Origin: Elephas maximus indicus
Taxonomy: Eukaryota > Chordata > Mammalia > Proboscidea > Elephantidae
Length of the DNA: 64,000 bases
Reading direction: 5' to 3'
Assembly: GCF_024166365.1 (NCBI RefSeq)
Contig: NC_064831.1
Coordinates: 84,456,268-84,520,267 of the forward strand
Positions 9,880 to 20,504 of this stretch are shown in pieces. A program made the position numbers and the translations under genes. The stretch's first letter is position 1, and each line of letters begins with the position of its first letter. The notes under the pieces were generated by a model. That model worked only from the letters and a program-made list of their open reading frames with translations, ran no database searches and had not been told where the DNA came from.

Positions 9880-11150
9880 CTAAAGTTGTAAGAGACCTAG
9901 AACCAAAGTTGTAAGAGAGGCAAATTTATATTAAATATTTACATTAATAAATAATAGAGAGAAAAATTAAATGAACTAAACATGCAACTCAGCAAGAAAA
10001 GACAAAAATACATATAAAGAAAACAGAAGGGAAATTTTTAATAAGAATAAAGAGTAGGTAATGAATTGGAAATTCAAAACAACATTGATACAATAAATCA
10101 AACCCAGAGCAGGTTCTATCTTTAGAACTAGGTCAACGACTGACAAGTCAAAATTGGCAAAGAACAGTCCATACCACAAATAAAATATATACACGTATAT
10201 TCAACCATATGCAAAAAATTAACTAAACTAAGCATGGATGAAGTGTATAAAATTTTAAATCCATGTATACATTTATTAAAATTGACCCAAGAAGTGAGAG
10301 TGATCTGAACAGCATTTCTTAATCCTGACTACATGTGAGAACTAGGGGGGAGGTATTGACTTAAGAAGAAAAACAAAACAAAACAAAATTGACACATACA
10401 CACCTTCAGAAATGCTGATTTAATTGATATAGGTAGAACTTGAGCAGAGCATTTTAAAAGAAACCTCTAAGTGATTGTAATATGGTCCAAAATTTGAAAC
10501 TGATTTCTGCAGAAAAAAGATGAACATTGTCAAAGAGCTTCATCCTGAGAAGCACCAGGCCTAATGATGTAAATTCCTTTCACATTATTAAATTTAAAAA
10601 CTATGCTGGTGCTATTTCAAATATTCCAGAGAAAAAGAAAAAAAGCATCCCAAGTCATTTTTATAAGACCAGCATAACAATAAAACCAAATCTTAGGTCT
10701 GCGTGAAAACTGAAGAAAATTACAGGCCAATCTCACATTCTATAAAGGAAAATTAAGGAGAACATTATAAGAAAAACAAGCTACAGTGAAGTAGAGTTTA
10801 TGCCACGGTACCAGGATTCTTCCCTAACAGAAGAATCGACTAAAATAATTCACTGTCTTAAGTATAAATTCAAAATAAAAAAAGTCATAAATATCTCAAT
10901 AGACATCAAGAAGGTATTTTATTAACAGCCAAGGTCTATTCATGAGCTGAAATAAAATACTTTATTTAAATAAAAATAAGTGAATATTTCCTCAATATGT
11001 TAAAAATATTATGCATATTACCCACAGCCAGCCTTATGCTTAATTCTGAAAAAATAGAAATAGTTCTGTTAAAGACAGAAATAAGACTAGATGTCATTGT
11101 CACCATTGGTAAAAGGTTTGGTCAAAACAGAAGTTAGCTCTATTGTGGAT
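9880..11150 (+). mobile_element. Ancient L1 ORF2 remnant
   Basis: Several blocks follow L1 ORF2 in order: GCAACTCAGCAAGAAAAGAC, ACCCAGAGCAGGTTCTATCT, AAATTGACCCAAGAAG, TATAAGACCAGCATAACAAT, AATTACAGGCCAATCTCACA and CTCAATAGACATCAAGAAGG. No frame stays open for long, so divergence is high. A MER5A-like element interrupts it. Confidence 0.75.
10309..10505 (+). mobile_element. MER5A-like hAT MITE within L1
   Basis: CAGCATTTCTTAATCCTGAC at left and a GTCCAAAATTTGAAACTG-type right end mirror the 'cagtggttctcaa...' terminal inverted repeats of MER5 elements. AATGCTGATTTAATTGATAT matches the interior. L1 sequence continues on either side. Confidence 0.6.
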
Positions 11151-11172
11151 CACTAACTACTCCCTAGAGAAG

Positions 11173-11363
11173 GAGCCCTGGTGGTGCAATGACTAAGTTC
11201 TAGGCTGCTCACTGAAAGTCTGGGGGTTCAAACCCACCCAGCGGCTCTGTGGGAGAAAGACCTGGCTATCTGCTTCGGTGAGGATTACTCTACGGGGCAG
11301 TTTTATTCTGTCACATGGGGTCACCATGAGTAGGGCTCAACTCAGCAGCCAAACAAAAACAAC
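11173..11363 (+). mobile_element. AfroSINE, plus strand
   Basis: Head GAGCCCTGGTGGTGCAATGA, B-box region GGGGGTTCAAACCCACCCAG, core ACGGGGCAGTTTTATTCTGT and tail GGTCACCATGAGTAGGGCTC. Full-length, moderately diverged. The 3' end is AAACAAAAACAAC, unlike the usual GGTTT end. Confidence 0.93.
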
Positions 11364-12139
11364 GCTTTCAAGAAGATTAATTCAATCAATAAACCAATCA
11401 ATTCACCAGAAGATGCTGTGTGAAAAAACGAAATGCAAACCTGTATTATCCATTTGCGTAGAACACACTATGAATACTTGAATTTGTGTTTTTTATTTCA
11501 TATTGACATGTTTTCATTTGCATAGAAAAGAATCCGTAAAAGCACACACAAAGCTGTCACTACGTTGTGTGTGGGGGGGGGTGCGTTGTGAGCAGACACT
11601 GACTATACAGTTACGCAATGTTGGAGGTCTCCTTCCCTTCTTGCCCCCATGAGCACTTATTATTTTCATAATCAGGAGAAATAACAAATAAATTTCCAAT
11701 GTAGCAAAAAATAAAATGACTCACATAGAAATATTATGGCAATTATTATTTATAAAAATATTTCTATGATACAAGGTGAAACATGATTTCCCTGCCAGAA
11801 AATCAAAGGAAAAAATTTAAGGAGTAGCTCTGATACTATTTAAAATTCAAATAGTGAATACTTAATTTGAAGACTCTCTTTGAAGAAAACAATACTAATA
11901 ATAAAAATGTACATTCTCTTGTGGCGACAAGTATTCTGGAGATTATTGGAATGTGCTTTTAATGGAAGAATACCCAGAACCAAATGTTGTCGCGGCCTGG
12001 GGTCCTAGTCATCCCATCTGACCCCTTCCTGCCTGACTCCTGCCCTTACTAAGTCTTCCCGGAACACAGGAGCTGCTAACTGGCAGGCCAAGGTTGAATT
12101 TGGCCCACGGTTGTGTTTTGTTTGTCCCGTTGTAAATTG
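11364..12139. other. Unique sequence with a G-run
   Basis: No repeat family or gene recognised. A run of nine to ten G lies at about 11572-11581 within a GT-rich patch. The remainder is AT-rich up to about 11990. Confidence 0.5.
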
Positions 12140-12648
12140 CAGACAGATCCCAAGTTACACATGAGATACGCTCCTAAGTCTGCCTTTAGGTCTAATTTGT
12201 AGGTAAATCAAAACAGGTACATACGGTTCTTACTTAGCTTTAGTTAGTCAAATGTTTGTCTTAGTATGCAGTATATAGCTTACCTTTCCATGCATATAAA
12301 GAGCCCTGGTGGCACTGTGGTTAAGAGCTTGGCTGCTAACCAAAAGGCCGGCAGTTTGAATTCACCACCCACTCCTTGGAAACCCTACGGGGCAGTTCTA
12401 CTCTGTCCTATAGGGCTGCTACGAATTGGAATCAACTCGATGGCAATGGGTTTTTTGGTTTATGCATATAAAACACTTAAAAAACATTTCCAAACCCAGA
12501 AATGTTTTCATGAGCATCACAAAGTGGTGTTTATTATGAACCATCATACGTATTTAACTCAAATTTCTAATGTAATAGGTTTTATGGTAGTCCGCTCTTA
12601 AGTACGAGTTGTCCATAAGTCAGGCATTCGTAACCCGAGGACTGCCTG
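12140..12648. mobile_element. TIR DNA transposon, Tc/mariner-Tigger-like
   Basis: The left end CAGACAGATCCCAAGTTACA and the right end, read in reverse (CAGGCAGTCCTCGGGTTACG), are imperfect terminal inverted repeats continuing inward (CTAAGTCTG / CCTGACTTAT). TA flanks the right end. It has no coding capacity and so was mobilised in trans. I recognise the TIR type but not the exact family. An AfroSINE sits inside. Confidence 0.7.
12301..12461 (+). mobile_element. AfroSINE inside the DNA transposon
   Basis: Head GAGCCCTGGTGGCACTGTGG, core GGGGCAGTTCTACTCTGTCC, tail GGCAATGGGTTTTTTGGTTT. Perfect 11-bp duplication ATGCATATAAA at 12290-12300 and 12462-12472 marks the insertion. Confidence 0.97.
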
Positions 12649-12684
12649 TATTTGAATTAGTTGCCAATACTTGAGAATTGGGAG

Positions 12685-12723
12685 ACACCACACACAATCA
12701 CACACACACACACACACACACAC
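12685..12723. repeat. (CA)n microsatellite
   Basis: About 18 CA units with one interruption (CACAATCACA). Confidence 0.97.
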
Positions 12724-12802
12724 TCCAGCTCTTCTTGAAATCTTCGGCAGCACAGATTCCGCAATCCTGATAGAGCCAACCAGTCAGCCCTGGTTTACAA
12801 AG

Positions 12803-13016
12803 GAGTCCCTGGGTGGCGCAAACAGTTAAAGCGCTTGGCTGTTAACCAGAAGGTTGGAGGTTCAAGTCCACCCGGAGGTACCTCAGAAGAAAGGCCTGGT
12901 GGTCTGCTTGCAAAAAATCAGCCATCGAAAACCTTACAACCATCCTACTGTGACACACATGGAGTTGCCATGAGTTGGAATCAACTCAAGGCAACTGCTT
13001 CTGTTGTTTTGTTTTG
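12803..13016 (+). mobile_element. AfroSINE, 'GAGTCCCTGGGTGG' subfamily
   Basis: Head GAGTCCCTGGGTGGCGCAAA, middle GAAGAAAGGCCTGGTGGTCT and AAAAATCAGCCATCGAAAAC, core GTGACACACATGGAGTTGCC, tail ATCAACTCAAGGCAACTGCT. This is the same subfamily, opposite orientation, as the copies near 1767, 30927 and 62778. Confidence 0.95.
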
Positions 13017-13268
13017 ATGCCTGAAAAATTCTTAAATACCTTGCCACGCCTGCATCTAACCTTCACCTTAAGCCACTAATGATTGATGAAGATGCATGGT
13101 GTCATCCTTCCCACGAGGAATTTCATTTTATGAGCAAGCAAAGCTGTAAACCATCTCTGCCCACACTTCAGGAACTAACCCATCAAGACATATATTGTTT
13201 TACCCAAAGCAATGCAAATCACAGAGTAAATGCAGTATGTTAAACAATCACCTTTAGAACCCTGAGGT

Positions 13269-13270
<2 letters not shown>
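13017..13270. other. Unique sequence before a poly(A) tract
   Basis: No family recognised. It could be the body of a processed transcript ending in the adjacent poly(A), but no canonical AATAAA lies within 30 bases upstream. Confidence 0.4.

Positions 13271-13271
<1 letters not shown>

Positions 13272-13304
<33 letters not shown>
13272..13304. repeat. Poly(A) tract, about 33 bases
   Basis: An uninterrupted A-run longer than the tails of the neighbouring SINEs. It is not attached to any retroposon that I can identify on its left. Confidence 0.97.
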
Positions 13305-13307
<3 letters not shown>

Positions 13308-13403
13308 TGCTTTTAGATGAATTAGAGATGCGAGGCTTTTCACTTCTGAAACCAGCCCATACGTGGTTTTGTCTCTGTTGTTCAGCTCAGAAGACCGTGC
13401 AAT

Positions 13404-13420
13404 GCTGCCACCTTGTGGCA
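13404..13420 (-). promoter_or_regulatory. CTCF-like motif
   Basis: GCTGCCACCTTGTGGCA reads in reverse as TGCCACAAGGTGGCAGC, which fits the CTCF core (CCA..AGGTGGCAG). A second similar motif in the same orientation lies 40 bases downstream. This is a motif match only. Confidence 0.4.
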
Positions 13421-13459
13421 AAGTCCTGGAATCACCCCAACATCATTTTGTAAGGTCAT

Positions 13460-13476
13460 GTTGCCATCTCCTGGGC
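13460..13476 (-). promoter_or_regulatory. Second CTCF-like motif
   Basis: GTTGCCATCTCCTGGGC reads in reverse as GCCCAGGAGATGGCAAC and matches the CTCF core less well than its neighbour. The same orientation and close spacing make a tandem site possible. Confidence 0.3.
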
Positions 13477-13744
13477 CACCCTGAGACTGCATGGTCATGT
13501 AAAAAAGAGCTCAAAGACTATCTGGAACGCAGAATTCAAATAAACTAAATACCCACCAAATTGTGCGTGTGTGGCTACTAACAATAGCTAGTTAGCTGTG
13601 GATAGTTGCGACATTGCCAGTTCAATATCTATGATGTCACAAAATCTGGGTGCCAGAAACAAGTGCAGATTTTTACACAAGAAAGTTGAGAATAAGGTGT
13701 CTTCAAAAACAAGAGAAGACATTCATATATCGAGAGATTTAGAT

Positions 13745-13931
13745 CAGTGATTCCTTAATGTTTTCTGCTGTCTGCAAAAGAAGCAACTGGGGAACTTATC
13801 AGAAATTCGACTCTTGGGTTCTAACCCAGAAATTCTGTTCTCCAGTGTCTTAGGAGGATCTCTGAAATCTCTTTTGTTGTTGTTTTTTAAAGCTCTTCTG
13901 TTGACTTGAGCATCCTGATTCAAGAACCACT
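13745..13931. mobile_element. MER5A-like hAT MITE
   Basis: Ends CAGTGATTCCTTAATG and AAGAACCACTG form the short inverted repeats of MER5. Interior GGGGAACTTATCAGAAATTC and ACCCAGAAATTCTG fit the family. The GTTGTTGTT tract within is probably a later change. Confidence 0.65.
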
Positions 13932-14099
13932 GGGTGAGGTGCCAGTCCATGGCACCAGCTTTCCTTCTTTTGATTGTTCAAATTTCCTGAGTGTTTGAGG
14001 TTTGAATTCAAAATAAAAAGCCCTGCTTCAGCATGTGTACTCTATAGTGAGTAACTACACACATAAAATTGCATTAAGCAAGCCAACATACCCATGCAA
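13932..14099. other. Unique spacer
   Basis: Nothing recognised. Confidence 0.5.
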
Positions 14100-14258
14100 A
14101 AGCCCACTGCCGTCAAGTAGATTCCGACTCATAGTGACCCTATAGGACAGGATAGAACTGTCCTATAGGGTTTCCAAGGAGCACCTGGGGGATTCAAACT
14201 GCTGGCCTTTTGGTTAGCAGCCCTAGCTCTTAACCACTATGCCACCAGGGTTTCCAAT
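14100..14258 (-). mobile_element. AfroSINE
   Basis: AGCCCACTGCCGTCAAGTAG at left, then CCTATAGGACAGGATAGAAC and the head complement ATGCCACCAGGGTTTCC. CCATGCAA at 14092-14099 and 14259-14266 is the target duplication. Confidence 0.96.
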
Positions 14259-14419
14259 CCATGCAAGGATGTCCAAAGTATAGCAGAAAGAAAGGAGAAG
14301 GATCCGTACACAGTCCCTTTGGTGAGAACCCAGCAGCTTTCCTGAGCAGTGTCTGAAGGATTGTCAGGCGCTTGCTAGGCAGTGAGAATGGAAGGTAAGT
14401 AGCGCTCTTAACAAACAAC

Positions 14420-14579
14420 GAAAAAAAAATTGCTGTGGAGTTGATTTTGACTCCTAGCGACCCTCTAGCTCAGAGCAGAACTGTCCCACAGGGTTTCCAA
14501 GGAGCACCTGGTGGATTTGAACCACCAACCTTTTGGTTAGCAGTCATAGCTCTTAACCACTATGCCACCAGGGTTTCCA
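14420..14579 (-). mobile_element. AfroSINE
   Basis: A-run, TTGCTGTGGAGTTGATTTTG, core AGAGCAGAACTGTCCCACAG, head complement ATGCCACCAGGGTTTCC. Full-length short form. Confidence 0.95.
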
Positions 14580-14635
14580 AATAGTGTTCTAGGTAAAGAA
14601 AATAAATGCATAAAGAGGCTTGCCAGAGCACATTA

Positions 14636-14667
14636 AAAAAGAAAAAAAAAATTTTTTTTTTTTTTTA
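14636..14667. repeat. A-run next to T-run
   Basis: About ten A (with one G upstream) run directly into about fourteen T. It resembles the tract at 6091-6122. Confidence 0.95.
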
Positions 14668-15119
14668 GTTCTGAGAAATTAGAAGGACGACATTATCCCT
14701 GAAATGTAAAGTATCAGCGAGGGCAAGAACCACATCAAAAGGCCTGTAGCCCTTGCAAAGGAGCACACATTTCATCCTGTTGGTGAACTACAGGGCACAG
14801 GGGAGGGACAGGAACCGCTTTCTGGTTTGGAAAGACTACTTTGGAAAAGGGTGTGAAGGTGAGTTGGGAAGGGTGCTGCAGAAGAGAGAACACAGGGGGA
14901 AATACTGTCACGGTCTCACCGTGCAGCTGGAGAAGAGAAGCTGAGATGAAGACATTCATGGAGCCTAAGTAATTGAATGTGTAAACAGAGGGGAGAAACT
15001 AAGGTAATTCCCAGTGTTCTCCTCTGGCATGAGAACCTGAGTAAATCAAAGTACCATTTCTCAATTCACAATGGTTTACCAGAAGGTGCATAAAGTTAAC
15101 ACAAGGTGGAGAGAAGGCA
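14668..15119. other. Unique sequence
   Basis: No family recognised. Overlapping short frames on both strands at 14735-14959 do not show a domain. Confidence 0.5.
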
Positions 15120-15241
15120 TGTGCCGTCTCATTAGGGGGAGGGCAACTAGGAGTATATAGCAAGGTGTATATAAGGTTTTGTCTGAGAGACTGACATGCT
15201 GTGTAAACTTTCACTTAAAGCACAATAAAAAAAAAAAAAAA
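15120..15241 (+). mobile_element. L1 3' end with poly(A)
   Basis: GTGTAAACTTTCACTTAAAG, CACAATAAAAAA matches, with few changes, the reverse complement of the L1 3' UTR end at about 34805-34850. A polyadenylation signal runs straight into the A-tail. The element is severely 5'-truncated and its left edge is approximate. Confidence 0.65.
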
Positions 15242-15394
15242 GTACGTTTGGAACCAAATGCTTTCTTGGCTCCCGGTCAGCTCTAGCAGACTCTGTGCCT
15301 CTAAGACTTGCTCAAACCCGAAAAATCAAAGTCATAGACAATTAGGATCACACCAGGTTGTCTTCCTTCTCCCCAGTATAATAATAACTCTACA
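15242..15394. other. Unique spacer
   Basis: Nothing recognised. Confidence 0.5.
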
Positions 15395-15562
15395 GAAGCC
15401 TTGGTGGCAGAGTGGTTAAGAGCTACAGCTGTTAACCAAAGGGCCAGCAGTTCAGATCCACCAGGCACTCCTTGAAAACTCTATGGGGCAGTTCTACTGT
15501 GTCCTATAGGGTAGCTATAAGTTGGAATCAACTCGACGGCAATGGGTTTTTTTTTTTTTTTT
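15395..15562 (+). mobile_element. AfroSINE, plus strand
   Basis: Head GAAGCCTTGGTGGCAGAGTG, core GGGGCAGTTCTACTGTGTCC, tail CGACGGCAATGGG then a T-run of about 18. Confidence 0.95.
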
Positions 15563-15785
15563 CTATGCCAGGCATAAGAAAAAAGTATCCTAATTAGTCC
15601 TCTCAACAACCCTATGAGGTAGGTACTATTACTTTCCCATTTTATAGATGAAGAAACCAAGGCTCAGAGAGGTTAAGAGAATTGCCCAAAGTCACAGAGC
15701 TAATAAATGGTAGAGCAAGATTTTGAATTCAGATAGGTCTGACTTCAGAGCACATATTCTCGACCATTGGTCTATACTATATCTC
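15563..15785 (-). mobile_element. MIR SINE, nearly complete
   Basis: CAACAACCCTATGAGGTAGG, CATTTTATAGATGAAGAAAC, CAAGGCTCAGAGAGGTTAAG and GGTCTGACTTCAGAGC follow the reverse MIR consensus in order. This is one of the best preserved MIR copies here. Confidence 0.9.
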
Positions 15786-16329
15786 TAGGAAGATGATTGA
15801 AGAAGTCTCAAGAAATGTTCAGAAGATCCTCCAAGAATTTTAGAATTTCATCCAGTTTTAGATTTGTTCCTCCACCAAGTCCTATTCTTCAAATCTTGGT
15901 CTCAAAGCAAGTTCAAGCTGAGGTCCCCAAAGCTCATAAAACAAGTCAGAGGAGTTTGGTGAATGATTTGGTCCTTTTCCTAAGCTGACACATGCCTTCT
16001 TGGACATGTCATCATGCTTCCATTCCTATAGTTAGAAATATAAGGAGCTCACATCAGCCTCACTACTAAGTAAAACCTTTCCTATGACATCTGCATTCCT
16101 GAACTGTGGCTGCCGTTTCCTTAATGAATCTGTTGAGTTGGATAATTCGCAATTGCTTTGTAGAGTTTCCTTCTCCCCAGAATATATTGCTTCTGGAGTG
16201 ACCAAGGAAAGATACAGACATTCACAAAAAACCTCTCATTATCACTCATGATAAGTAGTCCTCAAGCAGAAAGCTTCTCAATTCCTCCAGAGCACAGCAT
16301 GCCTCTGGCCAAACCACCATCTGACCTAA
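15786..16329. other. Unique sequence
   Basis: No family recognised. Confidence 0.5.
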
Positions 16330-16620
16330 CTAAGCGATACTTCTCTCTGCAAATGGAATGATCACATCTCTGCTGCTCTCTCTGTCTGGAATCTTAACCA
16401 ATCCATCTCTGCTTATATAATATTGCTGGATCCTTTTATGTACATCTCAAATGCCACCTTCTGTGTGAAGGCTTTACAGGTACTCTGAACCAATTGAATC
16501 CTTTCCTCTGTTGAGCCCCTGTATCACTTACTTGTCAACATCCATTATGATGCCTATCGCTATTTGTGTCTGTGTCTTCTTCCTATTTATGAGCAGGATT
16601 TCATTTTCATGGAAGCATAA
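16330..16620 (+). mobile_element. L2 LINE fragment
   Basis: TCTGTCTGGAATCTTAACC, CTCAAATGCCACCTTCTGTG, GAAGGCTTTACAGG and TATCGCTATTTGTGTCTGTG follow the L2 3' region in order ('ctgcctggaatgctctt...ctcaaatgtcacctcctcagagaggcc'). Confidence 0.65.
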
Positions 16621-17339
16621 GGCAAGGCTGGGACATTATCAGACTACAGGCTGGCTGCCAGGTTGCCTCTCATGTCCACCTCCTATCCCTGCACACTCAG
16701 CTGGATCAGTACATTCTAGAATCTTGGTCTTCAGCTTCACAGGCTCAGGGACTCAGCTTTGTAAGTACATCTTTAAGGAGCTACCTCACGCTAAGGAATT
16801 TCACCAAGTTTTAAAAGGTGTATAGAATTTCATTATTCACTTACAATAAAAAACGTACGCCAGCACATTCAGATATGGGAATGATTGGAAGTCTGTATTA
16901 GCAAAGACTATGGTGGGAAGTATTAAGTATATGCACAAAATAATTACTAGTATCAGCCTATGCTGGTCAAATGAATTTATCTCCATATCAGGTCTTTATC
17001 TTTCAGAGGCAGAAGAAGCCCTTCTATGGAAAGAGCTAGGGAATGGTGCTCACTGAGTTTCTGTATCAGATGATACAATTGATTAGGGTTTCATTTTCTA
17101 CATGATAATCTAACCCCCCACTACTACCATATCATACTGATAGAGTACCAAATGTTCTCAAACCCTTTGGTCCCATGATGATGAACCATTTCACGGCTTC
17201 CTCCCCTAGTTGGCATGGATCCCATCCATTGTGTAAGGATTTTACTACTGTGACCCTCAGAAGGAGACCTAAGACATGGTACGCATATTATAATTTCCCT
17301 TAGAGCACACAGTGTCTTGATCCTTTTTAGGTTCATATT
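16621..17339. other. Unique sequence
   Basis: No family recognised. A minus-strand frame at 17124-17411 overlaps the adjacent L2/MIR-like end and shows no domain. Confidence 0.5.
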
Positions 17340-17405
17340 ACAGTGCCTCCCACAGTGCCTGGCACAGAGGAAGTTCTCAATGAATATTTGAATTGACTCA
17401 AGTTT
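17340..17405 (+). mobile_element. MIR or L2 3' end fragment
   Basis: ACAGTGCCTGGCACAGAGGA followed by AGTTCTCAATGAATATTTGA is the conserved end shared by MIR and L2. Confidence 0.7.
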
Positions 17406-17503
17406 GGCCATTCAGCTTTTGTTTTTGGTCATGATGTAAATGTGGCAAAAACTGGGTGATTTTGAAGACTGTTGGTGCTATTATTGAAGTACTATGTTAA
17501 ATA

Positions 17504-17593
17504 AAAGAAACTCAAACACACCAATGATCATAAAGATGGTTCTGTTATACATCATGAGTTGGAGCCAACTCAACAGCAATTCACAGCAATAAC
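17504..17593 (+). mobile_element. Tiny RTE tail insertion, 90 bp, with TSD
   Basis: Contains ACTCAAACACACCAATGATC, TTCTGTTATACATCATGAGT and GAGCCAACTCAACAGCA, the RTE 3' UTR. Perfect 11-bp ATGTTAAATAA flanks it at 17493-17503 and 17594-17604. A stretch of RTE sequence between the first two blocks is missing. Confidence 0.85.
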
Positions 17594-17735
17594 AATGTTA
17601 AATAATAAGTCTATTGCCTCATTTACTTTGCTGCCCTTAAACAAAACGGTGACTGCCAACGTTTCCAGTGAGGAAAGATATCAAGTGATTATACTGGGTA
17701 AGTTACATCATTATAGAATCATTAATTCTAAGATA

Positions 17736-17922
17736 GTGATTCTCAACGTGTGGTCCCCAAAACAGCAGCATCAGTATCGCTTGGGAACTTGTTAGAAATG
17801 CAAAGCCTTGGGAGTCTTCCCAAACCTATTGAATCAGAAACTCCAGGAGTGGAGCCCAGAAATCTGTTTTTTAACAAACCGACCAAGCGATTTTGAGGCT
17901 TGCTTAGGTTTGAGAACAACCT
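17736..17922 (-). mobile_element. MER5A hAT MITE
   Basis: AGTGATTCTCAACGTGTGGT, CAGCAGCATCAGTATCGCTT, GGGAACTTGTTAGAAATGCA, TTGAATCAGAAACTCCAGG and GGTTTGAGAACAACC match the reversed MER5A consensus from end to end. Confidence 0.9.
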
Positions 17923-18596
17923 AAATTGGAACCTCACAGATGATTTCAATGTCTGTCACCTGGAGACAAGCAGGCACACATTAAACTCTTGCAGACTGAG
18001 CCCCATAGCATATCAGATGATAAGCATCCTTCAACAGGGCAGTTACTACCACACTGCTAGTCAGTTGGCGTGTAGTTTGTACAATGCTGTATGCAAGGGT
18101 CATATTAAATCAAAACATTTGGTTGACATTGCAAATAAAGACAGACCAGATTAGTACTTACTGGGAAACAGCCTCAGCCATAGAACATTTGAATGATTAA
18201 GTCGTTAGGAGCAAATCTGTTTGCCAGTTATAAATCCTGATTATCAAAACATAAGAGGAGAAAATGCAAAACATCACCAAAGTTTCAGAATGAGATTATG
18301 TGTTCCAGGGACGGAGATGAGAATCCATTTGGAGTGGGCCTGTGCAGGACAATTAAGCAAAACATACTGTAGACATCAGACTCTGAGGAGCCTTGCCAAA
18401 TTGCAGCTCTTCTGAGAAGCAAGGAGATGGCGGAGGGTCTGTATACCGTGCATGGGATGAAAGGAGAGAAGAAAGAATTGTTCTGGCACAAATATGTGCA
18501 TTACAGAAGCAGCTACAGGATCCTAGCCATGACACTGCAACTCTTCTCAGATGCCTTCTGCTGCTTCGGTAGGTGACGTTTTATAGCCCTCTGTGG
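17923..18596. other. Unique sequence
   Basis: No gene or repeat recognised. Confidence 0.5.
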
Positions 18597-18905
18597 TTAT
18601 AAGTAGGAAAAATATTTCTCCCATTTTGTAGGTTGTCTCTTTTCTTTTTTGATAAAGTCCTTGGATGCACAAAAGTTTTTGATTTTGGTGAAGTTCAGAC
18701 TATTTTTTTCTTTTGTTGCTCCTGCTTTTGATGTAGTATCTAAGAATCTACTGTCAAAAACAAGGTTCTGAAGATTTAGTCTTATGTTGTCTTTTAAGAG
18801 TTTTATAGTTTTGCTCTTACATTTAGGTCTTAGATCCATTTTGAGTTATTTTTTTGTATATGGTGTGAGGGAAGTGTTTAACTACATTCTATTTTTTTTT
18901 TTTTA

Positions 18906-19207
18906 ATTGTGTATGGATATCCAGGTGTCACAGCACCATTTGTTTAAAAGATGAGTCTTTTCCCATTGAAGGAGTTTGAAATCTTTGTCAAAATTAATTG
19001 ATCATAGATGTATGGATTTATTTCTGGGCTCTCAGTTCTACCCCAATTTTTATTTATTTTTTTTTATTGTGTATGGATATCCAGGTGTCACAGCACCATT
19101 TGTTTAAAAGATGAGTCTTTTCCCATTGAAGGAGTTTGAAATCTTTGTCAAAATTAATTGATCATAGATGTATGGATTTATTTCTGGGCTCTCAGTTCTA
19201 CCCCAAT
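18906..19207. repeat. Perfect 142-bp direct duplication, period 160 bp
   Basis: The segment 18906-19047 (ATTGTGTATGGATATCCAGG to CAGTTCTACCCCAAT) recurs without a change at 19066-19207. The 18 bp between are T-rich. Both copies lie in the diverged minus-strand L1. Confidence 0.97.
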
Positions 19208-20504
19208 GGTCTGTATGTCTACTCTAATACCACTATTGCACTGTTTTGATTACTGTAGCTTTATAGTAAGTTTTGATAACAGGAAGTGTGAGTTCTCCAA
19301 CTTTGTCACTCTTTTTCAAGATCATTTTGGCTTCCAAGGTCCCTTGAAACTTTATGTGAATTTTAGGATCAGCTTGGTCATTTCTGAAAAAAAAACAGTT
19401 GAAGTTTTAATAGAGATTGCGTTAAATCTATACATCAATTTGGGGAGTCTTGTCATGCTAACAATATTAATCCTCCAATCCATGAACATGGGATGCTTTT
19501 CCCCTTATTTAGGTCTTTAATTTTTTTCAGCAATTTCAGTGTAAAAGTCTTACACATCCTTGGTTTAACTTATTCATAAGTACTTTATTCTCTTTGATGC
19601 CATTGTAAATAGGATTGTTTTCTTAATTTCATTTTCATATGTTTCAATGCTGGTGTATATAAACACAATTGATTTTTGTATGTAGACTTTGTACTCAATT
19701 TGCTGAGTTTATTAGCTCAGTATTTTGGTGGATTCTTTTGGGTTTTCTATACATAAGATGATGTCAGCTGCGAATAGATAGTTTTATTTCTTCTTTGTCG
19801 ATTTGGATGTATTTAATATTTTTTTTTCTTGCCTAGTTGCTCTGACCAGAAATCCCAGTACAGTTTTGAATAGAACTGGTGAGAGCAGGCATACTTGTCT
19901 TCTTCCTGATCTTAGAGTACAGCTTTCAGTCTTTTGGCATTAAGTAAGATTTTTGGCTGTGGATTTTTTATAGAAGTCCTTTATCAGGTTGAGAAAGTTA
20001 CTTTCTATTACTATTTGATTTTTTTTTTTTTAATCAGGAAAAGGTGTTGAATTTTGTGACCTGCCTTTTGTGAATCAATTCAGAGGATCACGATTTTTTT
20101 GTTTGTTTTCTGCCATCATTCATACATCATAGTGTATTACATCAATTGACTATGTGTGTTGAACCACCTTTGCATTTCTGGGATAAATCTCACATGGGTG
20201 TGGGGTGTAATCTATTGCCATTGCATTGAGTGTCTGGTATATATCTGTTAGGTCTAGCTGGCTTCTAGTGTCATTCAAGTTCTTTATTTCCTTATTGACC
20301 TTCTATCTGCTTATTCTATCCTTTATTGAAAGTGAAGATGTTAGAACTCCATTTACTAAATTGAACTATCTCTCTCTTCAATTCTGTTCATTTTTTGTTT
20401 CATATGTAACTCTATTTTTAAGAGCATATATGCTTATAATTATTATATCTTCCTGTTGGACTAAACCTTTCCTCATTATGCAACGATCTATTTCTCTTCG
20501 TTAT

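Noticed and set aside
11560-11590. G-run as a G-quadruplex promoter element
   Set aside because: A single run of nine to ten G without further G-tracts close by; no gene starts nearby.
12741-12754. TCTTCGGCAGCACA as a U6 snRNA start
   Set aside because: Only about 13 bases match the U6 5' region and the following sequence does not continue the RNA.
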